DNA from: Acidimicrobiaceae bacterium
GTDB taxonomy: Bacteria > Actinomycetota > Acidimicrobiia > Acidimicrobiales > Ilumatobacteraceae
Assembly (NCBI GenBank): GCA_020637295.1
Contig: JACJWF010000001.1
Location: 62,001 to 126,000 of the forward strand
Direction: 5' to 3'
DNA: 64,000 nt
The notes below the pieces were generated by a model. That model was given only the letters and a program-made list of their open reading frames with translations, searched no databases and was not told the origin of the DNA. How positions within the stretch are numbered: the stretch's first letter is position 1; each line of letters opens with the position of its first letter. This document shows positions 49,062-56,468 of the stretch, piece after piece. Position numbers and translations under genes: made by a program.

Positions 49062-49922
49062 GTGACCGCCGCGGACCTCACCCTGCACGAGGCTGCCGCG
49101 CAACTCGGGGTGCACTACATGACCGCCTACCGGTATGTGCGCCTGGGCCTGCTGCCGGCGGTGAAGTCGGGTGGGTCGTGGCGAGTCACCGCGGCCGACC
49201 TGGCCCACTTCCGTGAGGCGGCTTCGGCCGGCGCAGTGGTGGAGCCCGCGGGTGCCGGCGGGCGCCGCCGGGCGCCGTGGGCAGACCGGCTGGAGGCTCG
49301 CCTGGTGGCCGGCGACAGTGCCGGCTCGTGGGGTGTGGTGGAGGCCGCGATGGCGGCCGGCAGCGGTCTGGACGAGGTGTACCTGGACGTGATCGCGCCG
49401 GCGATGCGCTCGATCGGCACCCGGTGGGCCACCGGTGAGCTGGACGTGGCGCTGGAGCACCGGGCCACCGGGATCGCCTTCCGCCTGCTCGGCCGGCTGT
49501 CGCCCCGCTTCGCCCGCCGTGGGCGCACCCGGGGCGCCGTGGTGCTGGGCACGCCGGAGGGGGAGCGGCACTCCCTGCCCGTCGCCCTCCTGGCCGACCT
49601 GGTCCGCGGCGCCGGGTGGGACGTCACCGACCTCGGGGCCGACCTGCCCACCGACTCCTTCGTCGGGGTGGTGGCGGCGATGGAGGGGCTGGTGGCCGTG
49701 GGCGTGTCCGTCACCTCGTCGTCCAGCGTGGCCGCGGCCGGCGAGTTGCTGCCGGCGTTGCGGGCAGCGTTGCCCGGTGGGGTGCTGCTGGCGGTCGGCG
49801 GTGCGGCCGTCGTGGACGAGGCACAGGCGCTGGCGTTGGGAGCGGACCACTGGGCGGCGAGCGCGCAGGAGTTCCTCGTGCAGCTGGCCGGCGCTGCGGC
49901 GAACGGCAACCGCACCGCCTGA
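49062..49922 (+). CDS. CarH/LitR-like B12-binding transcriptional regulator
   Basis: 286-residue protein. The N-terminal helix-turn-helix is of the excisionase/MerR sort (LTLHEAAAQLGVHYMTAYRY, then RLGLLPAVKSGGSWRVTAADL, about 6-48). The helical B12-cap domain (about 75-150) has Trp122 and Glu132-His133 in RWATGELDVALEHRAT, at the spacing seen in the Thermus photoreceptor CarH (W131, E141). The Rossmann B12 domain has GERHSLPVALL with His170 as lower ligand and ends VGGAAVVDEAQAL. CarH proteins repress carotenoid or other light-response genes in the dark and release DNA on light. No carotenoid gene is in the window, so targets are unknown. The GTG at 49062 follows TACCGT by 6 bases. Confidence 0.88.
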   Translation: MTAADLTLHEAAAQLGVHYMTAYRYVRLGLLPAVKSGGSWRVTAADLAHFREAASAGAVVEPAGAGGRRRAPWADRLEARLVAGDSAGSWGVVEAAMAAGSGLDEVYLDVIAPAMRSIGTRWATGELDVALEHRATGIAFRLLGRLSPRFARRGRTRGAVVLGTPEGERHSLPVALLADLVRGAGWDVTDLGADLPTDSFVGVVAAMEGLVAVGVSVTSSSSVAAAGELLPALRAALPGGVLLAVGGAAVVDEAQALALGADHWAASAQEFLVQLAGAAANGNRTA

Positions 49923-49962
49923 GGGTCTGCCTTCCGGTCAGGGTGGCCGGTCGGCGGCCGTC

Positions 49963-50613
49963 TCAGGCGATCGGGTCCCGGTACGCCCTGGTCTTCAGCA
50001 GCAGGATGTCGGACGGCTGGATGATGAGGGTGACCTCGTCGTCGTCCTGCAGGTCGAGGTCGAACGCTGCCGAGCGTGGGATCACGGCCTCGATGTGCTG
50101 CCCACCGTGGAGCTCGACGACGACGCCGGCGACACCGCTGCCGATGCCGACTTTCCGGATGCTGCCGTTGAGCATGTTGTGGGGTCGGTCACGCAGCCGG
50201 TCCGGGATGCGCGTCGTCCGGATGGAGTACACCCGGGGTGGGGGGTCTGACCTGGTCTGGACGTGCCACATCCGCAGGTCGCCCGGGCCCAGGTCGCGAC
50301 GGGGCAGCGCGGCGTCGTCGAGGAAGCGGCCGAGTGCGGCGTCCGCCTCGGCCGGCGGCAGCGGACCGGCCACCACCTGGAAGTAGTTGTCCGGATCGGC
50401 GCGCACATGGTTGAGCAGGCAACGACAGGCCTCGTCCTCCGTGTCGAAGTACTGGTGTTGGGAGTCGCTGCCCCGCTCCGTGAAGTAGACGACCCATCCG
50501 TCGGGTCGACGGTCGATGACGTAGGTGCAGTCTGCGTGGCCGCCGTGCAGCCCGTAGCAGCGTGGGTTGATCCCCTCGCGGAAGAGGATGTCGGCGAGCT
50601 CTGACCGGTTCAT
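49963..50613 (-). CDS. Hypothetical protein with a TOBE-like C-terminal domain
   Basis: 216-residue cytoplasmic protein. The first 75 residues (SELADILFREGINPRCYGLHGG, then WVVYFTERGSDSQHQYFDTEDEACRCLL) form a compact alpha/beta unit that I have seen as a small stand-alone family in actinobacteria but cannot name. The last 65 residues (GSIRKVGIGSGVAGVVVELHGG, then DDDEVTLIIQPSDILLLKTRA) have the strand pattern of the TOBE/Mop molybdate-binding fold. Combination of the two is unusual. The ATG at 50613 has no clear -10 or ribosome site. It is convergent with the B12 regulator, 41 bases apart. Confidence 0.7.
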   Translation of the reverse strand: MNRSELADILFREGINPRCYGLHGGHADCTYVIDRRPDGWVVYFTERGSDSQHQYFDTEDEACRCLLNHVRADPDNYFQVVAGPLPPAEADAALGRFLDDAALPRRDLGPGDLRMWHVQTRSDPPPRVYSIRTTRIPDRLRDRPHNMLNGSIRKVGIGSGVAGVVVELHGGQHIEAVIPRSAAFDLDLQDDDEVTLIIQPSDILLLKTRAYRDPIA

Positions 50614-51014
50614 CGGCGCCTCGGTCCGTCTGGTATGTCAACCATGCGGACAGATTGTCGTTGACGTGGTGCTGTTGTCCAGGGCCGTCGTCCGCGTGGC
50701 ACCCGATGGGGCGTCGGGGGACAGTGTGTTCTGCTGAGCGACAACGGTGGTTGCGGGGGTGGGAACGCCGGTTGTCGCTGAGTGTGGAGGACATGGGTGG
50801 ATGAAGGGTGCGGTGCTGCCGTGGAGGTTCCGTGGAGGTTCCGTGGAGGTGCGTGGTGCTGCGTCCGACCCACCTGCCGGTCTGCCCCGACCGTTCTGTG
50901 GGCCGGATCGTTGCGGAACCCGCAACTTCCCAGCCCCAGAAGCGGCGATGGCACGGATCAGCCCCAGAATGCCTGAGGCGGGCTGGGGTCGGGGCGGGGC
51001 TGGCTGGTGATGAC
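50614..51014. other. Long intergenic region upstream of imuA'
   Basis: About 400 bases with no credible gene. Contents: a perfect 9-bp inverted repeat AGCGACAAC (50737-50745) and GTTGTCGCT (50771-50779), and an 11-bp direct repeat CGTGGAGGTTC at 50820-50830 and 50831-50841 with a third variant CGTGGAGGTGC at 50842-50852. Several further TTGTCG pieces occur. A long untranslated or regulatory region, or a small RNA, cannot be excluded. Confidence 0.45.
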
Positions 51015-51028
51015 CGTACATATGTTCG
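51015..51028 (+). promoter_or_regulatory. LexA-type SOS box of imuA'-imuB
   Basis: CGTACATATGTTCG matches the Gram-positive/actinobacterial SOS box CGAACnnnnGTTCG at all but one position of the left half. It ends two bases before TAGACT (51030-51035), the -10 that lies 6 bases from the ATG, so LexA binding here would block the promoter. Confidence 0.78.
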
Positions 51029-51041
51029 ATAGACTGGGTGG

Positions 51042-51809
51042 ATGGCACGTGCGGTCACGGTCGAGCAACGGGCACAGCTGAGCGCGGTCCAGGCCCGGGT
51101 GGGCGGGACGGTCCCTGGCGGCGGCGGTGGCGCCGGCGGGATGGTGGCGGCCAAGGACCGCACCCTGCCGGTCCACGAGGTGCTGGCCCCCATCCTCCCC
51201 CAGGGGGTGCAGCGGGGCAGTGTGGTGGCCTGCACCGGGCCGCTGGCCGTCTCGCTGGCGCTCCTGGCCGCGGCCGGGCCGTCGCGCAGCGGCTGCTGGG
51301 TGGGCGTGGCCGGGCTGCCCGCGCTGGGCCTGGGTGCCGCCGCCGAACTGGGGGTAGCGGTGGAGCGCCTCGTCCAGGTGGCCGAGCCCGCCGGCCGCAC
51401 CTGGGCCGACGGCGACTGGGCGGAGGTGCTGGGGGCGATGGTGGACGGGTTCGACGTCCTGCTCCTCGGCCCCGGCGCCCAGCGGGTGCGGGCCGGCACC
51501 GCCCGCCGGGTCACCGCCCGCCTCCAGGCCCGCGGGGCGATCGCCGTCTGTGTGGACGCGCCGGTGTTCGGCGGCGACCTGCGGTTGACCACCACCGGCC
51601 ACCGGTGGATGGGGCTGGGCGACGGGCACGGCGTGGCCCGGGCCCGCCAGGTGGAGGCCGTGCTGGAAGGGCGCCGCGTGCCCCGGCCCCGCCACCTGCC
51701 CCTCTGGCTGCCGGGGCGCGACGGCGGGGTCCGCCCGGTGCCCGCGCCAGCGCCCGCCGAGCAGCCCGCCGAGCCGGCCCGCCCCGTCGCACTCCGGCGC
51801 ACCGGGTAG
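51042..51809 (+). CDS. imuA': ImuA'-like SOS mutagenesis protein
   Basis: 255-residue RecA-fold-like accessory protein of the translesion mutasome. Landmarks are LPVHEVLAPILPQGVQRGSVVACTG (the equivalent of the Walker A region, but without a true GKT), WVGVAGLPALGLGAAAELGV and DVLLLGPGAQRVRAGTARRVTARLQ. It ends in an Ala/Pro-rich tail. In mycobacteria ImuA' links ImuB, the clamp and DnaE2 during error-prone repair. The gene lies nine bases before imuB and has an SOS box at its promoter. The nearly leaderless start (6 bases after TAGACT) fixes the ATG at 51042. Confidence 0.9.
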   Translation: MARAVTVEQRAQLSAVQARVGGTVPGGGGGAGGMVAAKDRTLPVHEVLAPILPQGVQRGSVVACTGPLAVSLALLAAAGPSRSGCWVGVAGLPALGLGAAAELGVAVERLVQVAEPAGRTWADGDWAEVLGAMVDGFDVLLLGPGAQRVRAGTARRVTARLQARGAIAVCVDAPVFGGDLRLTTTGHRWMGLGDGHGVARARQVEAVLEGRRVPRPRHLPLWLPGRDGGVRPVPAPAPAEQPAEPARPVALRRTG

Positions 51810-51818
51810 GCCGCGGCA

Positions 51819-53414
51819 ATGGCCAGGTCCCGTGTGCCCCGCCTCGGCGTGCTGTGGTGTCCCCACTGGCCGGTGGTGGTGGCCGGCGCGGCGGAGGGCG
51901 AGCAGGTGGCCGTGCTGCACGCCAACCGGGTGGTCGCCCACTCGCTGGCCGCCGCGGTGGAAGGGGTCAGCGTCGGCATGCGCCGGCGGGAGACCCAGGC
52001 CCGCTGCCCCCATGTGCGGCTGGTGCCCCACGAGCCCGACCGCGACCTGCGCGCCTTCGAGGGCGTCGTGCGGGCGATCGGGGAGGACGTGCCCCGCCTG
52101 GAGGTCACCGAGCCCGGCCTCCTGATGTTCCACGCCCGCGGCCCTGCCCGCTACTTCGGTGGGGAGGCGGCGATGGCCGGCCGCCTGGCCGCCGTGGCCG
52201 CCCAGGCCGCCGGCGTGTCGATGGCGGCCGTCGGCCCGTTCGGCATGGGCATCGCCGACGGTCGCTTCGCCGCCACCGTGGCGGCCCGCCGGGCCGCGGC
52301 GATGGGTGCTCCGGTCCTCGTGCCGTCCGGCCCGCAACCCACCCGCGACTTCCTCGCCCCGCTGCCCGTCCACCTCCTGGCCGAGGTGGCGGGTGCCCCG
52401 CCGGAGTTCGTCCACCTGCTGCACCGCCTGGGCCTGCACCACCTCGGCGCGCTGGCCGACCTGGACGAGGCCGACCTCGGCGCCCGCTTCGGCCCGCTCG
52501 GCACGTTCGCCCACCGCCTGGCCACCGGTGGCGACGACCGCCTGCCCGGCGTGCAGGACCCACCCACCGGCCTGCATGTGCAGCGGGTGTTCGAGGAGCC
52601 CGTGCACCACTCCGACGTGCTGGTGTTCGTGGCCCGCCAACTGGCCGAGGAGCTCACCACCACCCTGCGCGCCGACGGCCAGGTCTGCACCCGTCTCGTG
52701 GTGCAGGCAGAGACCGAGCACGGCGAGCGCAGCGAACGGGTGTGGAGCCGCAGCACCGGGCTGGCCGCGGCGGCGATGGTGGAGCGCGTCCGCTGGCAGC
52801 TCGACGGCTGGGCGCGTGACGACACCCTCACCGCCGGCGTCGTGCTGCTGCGCCTGCTGCCCGACGAGGTGCGCGGCGACGACGGCGAGCAGCAGGGCCT
52901 GTGGGGCGGGCGCACCCAGGCCGACGACTGGGCGATGCGGGCCGTGGCCCGGCTGGTGGCGGTGGCGGGGGAGCAGCAGGTGCTGGTGCCGGCGGCGCAG
53001 GGGGGCCGCCACCCGCGCGACGCCTACCGCTGGGTCCCGGCCGTCACCGTGGAGCTCGCCGACCCCTCCGGCCGGCTGGCCGCGCCGGCGGTGCCGTGGC
53101 CGGGCCGGCTGCCGTCGCCGTCGCCCGCGGTGGTCCACCCCGAGCCGGTGCCGGTGGAGGTGGTCGACGCGGAGGGTCGTCCGGTGACGGTCAGCGGGCG
53201 GGGTGTGGTCAGCGCGGCCCCGGCCGTCCTGCGCGACAGCCGCGGGGCGCAGGCGGTGGATGCGTGGGCCGGTCCGTGGCCGGTGGAGGAACGCTGGTGG
53301 GACGCCGCCCGGTCACGCCGGATGGCCCGCTTCCAGGTGCAGACGGGGGACGGCCGCCTGGTCCTGCTGGCCGTCGAGCGCGGCGGCTGGTGGCTGCTGG
53401 CGGAGTACGCCTGA
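51819..53414 (+). CDS. imuB: ImuB, catalytically inactive Y-family polymerase-like protein
   Basis: 531-residue Y-family DNA polymerase homologue that acts as clamp-binding hub of the mutasome. The fold is visible from RLGVLWCPHWPVVVAGA through VSVGMRRRETQARCPHVRLV, EPGLLMFHARGPARYFGGE and LAEVAGAPPEFVHLLHRLGL to the little-finger region. The metal-binding acidic residues of active Y polymerases are missing: the first Asp site reads VLWCPHW and the SxDE site reads MFHARG, as expected for ImuB. A C-terminal extension (about 400-531) completes the protein. It forms an operon with imuA' at nine bases. The replicative partner DnaE2 is encoded at 59.6 kb. Confidence 0.93.
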   Translation: MARSRVPRLGVLWCPHWPVVVAGAAEGEQVAVLHANRVVAHSLAAAVEGVSVGMRRRETQARCPHVRLVPHEPDRDLRAFEGVVRAIGEDVPRLEVTEPGLLMFHARGPARYFGGEAAMAGRLAAVAAQAAGVSMAAVGPFGMGIADGRFAATVAARRAAAMGAPVLVPSGPQPTRDFLAPLPVHLLAEVAGAPPEFVHLLHRLGLHHLGALADLDEADLGARFGPLGTFAHRLATGGDDRLPGVQDPPTGLHVQRVFEEPVHHSDVLVFVARQLAEELTTTLRADGQVCTRLVVQAETEHGERSERVWSRSTGLAAAAMVERVRWQLDGWARDDTLTAGVVLLRLLPDEVRGDDGEQQGLWGGRTQADDWAMRAVARLVAVAGEQQVLVPAAQGGRHPRDAYRWVPAVTVELADPSGRLAAPAVPWPGRLPSPSPAVVHPEPVPVEVVDAEGRPVTVSGRGVVSAAPAVLRDSRGAQAVDAWAGPWPVEERWWDAARSRRMARFQVQTGDGRLVLLAVERGGWWLLAEYA

Positions 53415-53426
53415 CGGCGCCGCGAC

Positions 53427-54233
53427 TCAGGCGGAGACGAGCTCGCGACGGTCGTCGTCGCGGCCGCCGTTGGAACCGGCGCGGCTGCGGGCCGGCTGGT
53501 CCTCCGCAGCACGCAGCAGGTCGTTGCTGAGGCGGAACCCGACACCACGCACGGTGTGGATGAACCGCAGCTCCGGGGCCCGCTGCTGCAGCTTGCGGCG
53601 CAGGTTGCTGAGGTGCACGTCCACGACATGGGTGTCACCCACCCAGTTCGGGCCCCACACCTCTTCCAGCAGTTCCGCACGCGAGCACACCTCGGCCGGC
53701 CGACGGCACAGCTGCTCGAACAGGGCGAACTCGATGCGGGTCACCGGCACGTCCACGCCGTGCACCCGGATCTCCTTGCGGCCGACGTCCACGGCCAGCG
53801 CACCGAGGTTGATCACGGACGCCTGCATCGGGTCCCAGCGGGCGTGCAGGCGGCGGGGGCGGCGCAGCAGCGCCTGGCAGCGGGCCGCCAGTTCCTCGGG
53901 GTTCAGGGTGTTGGCGACCACGTCGTCGGCGCCGGCGCGCAGCGCACGGATGCGGGCGCCGTCGGCCTCCGGCGTGGCGATGCCCACCAGGTAGGCGTCG
54001 GACAGGCCGCGCATGGTGTCGAAGAGGGCACCGCCCTCCGGGCTGGGGAGGTCGAGATCGACCATCATCACGTCGGGGGAGAAGGAACGCGCCAGCGTGA
54101 GTGCTGCGTCCTCTTCGGTGGTCGCGCTCACGGAGTAACCGCGGGCGCGAAGTGCAGCGGAGGCAACCCGCCGCAGCGTCGGGTCACCCACGGCCAGCAG
54201 CACTCGGGGTGCGAGTTGTGCGTCGGGTTCCAT
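53427..54233 (-). CDS. Winged-helix response-regulator-like protein with degenerate receiver
   Basis: 268-residue OmpR/PhoP-type regulator. The receiver (about 8-120) has Asp59 at the phosphoacceptor site in VMMVDLDLP, but the usual acidic pair at its start is Gly16-Asp17 (AVGDPTL), and the conserved Lys is lost (GADDVVANTLNPEE). The C-terminal winged helix (about 155-245) is intact: IEFALFEQLCRRPAEVCSRA, then DTHVVDVHLSNLRRKL and FIHTVRGVGFRL. It may work without phosphorylation. No histidine kinase is adjacent, fitting an orphan regulator. The ATG at 54233 is chosen on homology; a GTG at 54281 gives a longer form. It is convergent with imuB, 12 bases apart. Confidence 0.88.
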   Translation of the reverse strand: MEPDAQLAPRVLLAVGDPTLRRVASAALRARGYSVSATTEEDAALTLARSFSPDVMMVDLDLPSPEGGALFDTMRGLSDAYLVGIATPEADGARIRALRAGADDVVANTLNPEELAARCQALLRRPRRLHARWDPMQASVINLGALAVDVGRKEIRVHGVDVPVTRIEFALFEQLCRRPAEVCSRAELLEEVWGPNWVGDTHVVDVHLSNLRRKLQQRAPELRFIHTVRGVGFRLSNDLLRAAEDQPARSRAGSNGGRDDDRRELVSA

Positions 54234-54368
54234 CGTCGTGTCGTTGCCTCGTGGTTCGTGGCGGGATGGAATCCACACCACCGCTCGGGTTGACTATCGG
54301 CGTGCCGCGGCGCTTCCTGAAGTGGTGATTTTGACGGATTGCGGAGTTGTTGGGCGGCGAGTGCCCGT

Positions 54369-54374
54369 TACGGT
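54369..54374 (+). promoter_or_regulatory. Leaderless -10 of the Nudix-GNAT gene
   Basis: TACGGT, 6 bases before the ATG at 54381. It excludes the in-frame start at 54339. Confidence 0.55.
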
Positions 54375-54380
54375 GACCCG

Positions 54381-55370
54381 ATGACCGAGCTCAGCCAGCA
54401 GATCCGTGACGCGGTGGCGGCCCGTCGCCCCGTCGATGCGCGGGAACGCTGGTCGCTCGCCGAGTTCACCGAACGCTTCGACCGGCTCGACCGGCCGTTC
54501 CTCGAGGAAGCCGATCCGGTGCACGTCACGGTGTCGGCCATCGTGGTCAGCGACGACGGCCTGCGCGTGCTGCTGCACCGCCACAAGCGGCTCGGCATCT
54601 GGCTGCAACCCGGCGGCCACATCGACGCCGGCGAGATGCCGTGGGACGCCGCGGTGCGCGAGGCCACGGAGGAAACCGGGCTGCCCGCCACGCTGGCGTC
54701 GCCCGACCTGCTGCACGTGGACGTCCATCCGGGGCCGCGCAAGCACACCCACCTGGACCTCCGCTACCTCGTGCACGCGCCGCGCCAGGCGCCGAAGCCG
54801 CCGGAGGGCGAGAGCCAGGAGGTCGAGTGGTTCGCCTGGCACCACGCCATCGGGATGGCCGACGTGGGGCTGGAGGGCGTGCTGCGCGCCCAGCAGCCGG
54901 GGCCGGCGAAGGTGCGCCAGGCTCGCCACGCCGACGCGCCGGACGTGGCCCAGGTGTACCTGCGGTCGCGGGCGTTCGGCCTGCCGACGGTGCCGCTGGT
55001 GCACGACGAGCGCGAGGTGCGCCGGTGGATGGGCGACGACATCGTCGGCCGCACGGACATGTGGGTGGCCGAGGTGGACGGGGTGATCACCGGCCTGATG
55101 GTGCTGGACCACGGCCGCGACGGCGCGGGGTGGATCGAGCACCTGTACCTCGACCCGTCATGGATGGGGCGGGGGCTGGGCGACCGGTTCGTCGAACTGG
55201 CGAAGGAGCGCCTGCCCGGTGGCATCCAGCTGTGGACGTTCCAGGTCAACGACCCGGCCCGCCGCTTCTACGCCCGTCACGGCTTCGCGGAGGCGGAGCT
55301 CACCGACGGCAAGGGCAACGAAGAGCGTGCCCCCGACGTGCGGATGGAGTGGACGCCGGCGGCCACCTGA
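54381..55370 (+). CDS. Nudix hydrolase fused to a GNAT acetyltransferase
   Basis: 329-residue two-domain protein. The Nudix domain (about 45-165) has the complete box GGHIDAGEMPWDAAVREATE followed by ETGL (residues 78-101), with the metal-binding RE-EE pattern. The GNAT domain (about 177-329) has AEVDGVITGLMVLDHG and IEHLYLDPSWMGRGLGDRFVEL, the acetyl-CoA loop. Each domain is catalytically intact. A fusion like this could couple removal of a nucleotide-linked metabolite to acetylation of the product; neither substrate is known. It stands alone, with its own leaderless promoter. Confidence 0.9.
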   Translation: MTELSQQIRDAVAARRPVDARERWSLAEFTERFDRLDRPFLEEADPVHVTVSAIVVSDDGLRVLLHRHKRLGIWLQPGGHIDAGEMPWDAAVREATEETGLPATLASPDLLHVDVHPGPRKHTHLDLRYLVHAPRQAPKPPEGESQEVEWFAWHHAIGMADVGLEGVLRAQQPGPAKVRQARHADAPDVAQVYLRSRAFGLPTVPLVHDEREVRRWMGDDIVGRTDMWVAEVDGVITGLMVLDHGRDGAGWIEHLYLDPSWMGRGLGDRFVELAKERLPGGIQLWTFQVNDPARRFYARHGFAEAELTDGKGNEERAPDVRMEWTPAAT

Positions 55371-55389
55371 GGTCGGAGCGAGGTGAGGC

Positions 55390-55959
55390 TCAGGTTTCGG
55401 GACGCTCGAGCCGCAGGCCGATCCCCTCCGCGTTCGCTGCGTACTGGGCGTCGTTGAAGCCCGGCAGCGGCGATCCGATGCTCCACTGGTGGCCCCAGGG
55501 GTCCCGGATGGTGCCAGCGCGCCGGCCGTAGAACTGGTCGGCCACGGGGCGCAGCAGCGTGGCACCCAGCGCCACGGCGCGGTCCACCACGGCGTCGGCG
55601 TCCGTCACCTCGAGGGCGAACTGGGTGGACGTGCCGCCCCGCGTGGTGGGAGCGATCGCGTCGTAGTCCGGGTACTCGTCGGCGAGCGCGACGCGGCTGT
55701 CACCGAAGCGCAGCTCTGCGTGGCCGATGCGGCCATCCGCCTCCACCAGGCGGTGTTCCTCCACCGCTCCGAACGCGGCGACATAGAAATCGATGGCGGC
55801 GGCGGCGCCATCCACGGTGAGGTACGGCTGGACGGACAAGGTATTGGGCATCGGGGCCTCCATGGTGGTGCGCAGCTGCTCGCGCAGCCGGGTGGTAAAT
55901 CGAGGGTCGGGGTCGATCGGGCCGTCGGGGGCGCGCAGGGCGTCGAACGGGTCGGTCAT
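55390..55959 (-). CDS. VOC family protein coupled to an ECF sigma factor
   Basis: 189-residue glyoxalase/VOC-fold protein. The C-terminal part (about 40-175) has QPYLTVDGAAAAIDFYVAAFGAVEE and DPWGHQWSIGS, typical of PhnB-like VOC proteins, which bind small metabolites or metals. The first 35 residues (TDPFDALRAPDGPIDPDPRFTTRLREQL) form a separate short element seen in actinobacterial ECF-linked proteins and could contact the sigma factor. AAGGAGG lies six bases before the ATG at 55959. Its start overlaps the sigma gene's stop (ATGA), so the two are coupled. It may act as sensor or anti-sigma-like partner; this is inference. Confidence 0.85.
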   Translation of the reverse strand: MTDPFDALRAPDGPIDPDPRFTTRLREQLRTTMEAPMPNTLSVQPYLTVDGAAAAIDFYVAAFGAVEEHRLVEADGRIGHAELRFGDSRVALADEYPDYDAIAPTTRGGTSTQFALEVTDADAVVDRAVALGATLLRPVADQFYGRRAGTIRDPWGHQWSIGSPLPGFNDAQYAANAEGIGLRLERPET

Positions 55960-56468
55960 GGCTCGCCTCCTTCCAGGTCGGCAGCCGCCTGGCGGTAGGC
56001 GGCGCGGGCACGAACCAGCAACGACTCGGTGGCGTGCAGGCTGCGGCTCAAGTGGCTGGCCACTTGAACCACGGGCAGGCCATCCAGGTAGCGCAGGGTG
56101 AGGGCGAGGCGGTGGTGGGGGGTCAGGCGGGCCATGGTCTCCCGCACGTGCAGTGCGTCCACCGGGTCGTCGCTGCCCGCCGGAGGATCTGCAGCCGCCC
56201 ACAGCTCCTCCATCGCCTCGCGCTGGCGGCCGATGCGGCGCCAGTGGTCCACCAGCTTGTGACGGGCCGTGCCGATGAGCCAGGGAACGCCGATCTCGGT
56301 GCCGCGGCGGTGCGCGTCCACCGCCGCCATGAAGGTGTCGGCGGTCAGGTCCTCTGCGGTGGCCGGGTCGTCGCAGCGGCGCACGAGGTAGCCGTAGACG
56401 TGGGGCAGGGCCTCGTCATACAGCTGCAGCAGCGCGCTCACAGTCCTCTCGTCGTCCGGCGTCGGCAT
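55956..56468 (-). CDS. ECF RNA polymerase sigma factor
   Basis: 170-residue extracytoplasmic-function sigma factor. Region 2 is LLQLYDEALPHVYGYLVRRC and DDPATAEDLTADTFMAAVD; region 4 is MARLTPHHRLALTLRYLDGLPVVQVA and SRSLHATESLLVRARAAYR. There is no long C-terminal extension. The usual membrane anti-sigma factor is not encoded nearby; the coupled downstream gene is a VOC protein instead. The upstream glycosyltransferase gene overlaps its start by 53 bases, so it may also be transcribed from that operon. The target promoters are unknown. Confidence 0.9.
   Translation of the reverse strand: MPTPDDERTVSALLQLYDEALPHVYGYLVRRCDDPATAEDLTADTFMAAVDAHRRGTEIGVPWLIGTARHKLVDHWRRIGRQREAMEELWAAADPPAGSDDPVDALHVRETMARLTPHHRLALTLRYLDGLPVVQVASHLSRSLHATESLLVRARAAYRQAAADLEGGEP

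Noticed and set aside
50747..51010. An 87-codon plus-strand frame upstream of imuA'
   Set aside because: No ribosome site, low-complexity Gly/Arg composition and it spans the direct repeats, so it is unlikely to be translated.
51819..53414. ImuB loss of catalytic acidic residues as a mutation or pseudogene
   Set aside because: ImuB proteins are naturally inactive polymerase homologues; the frame is intact, full-length and in its normal operon.
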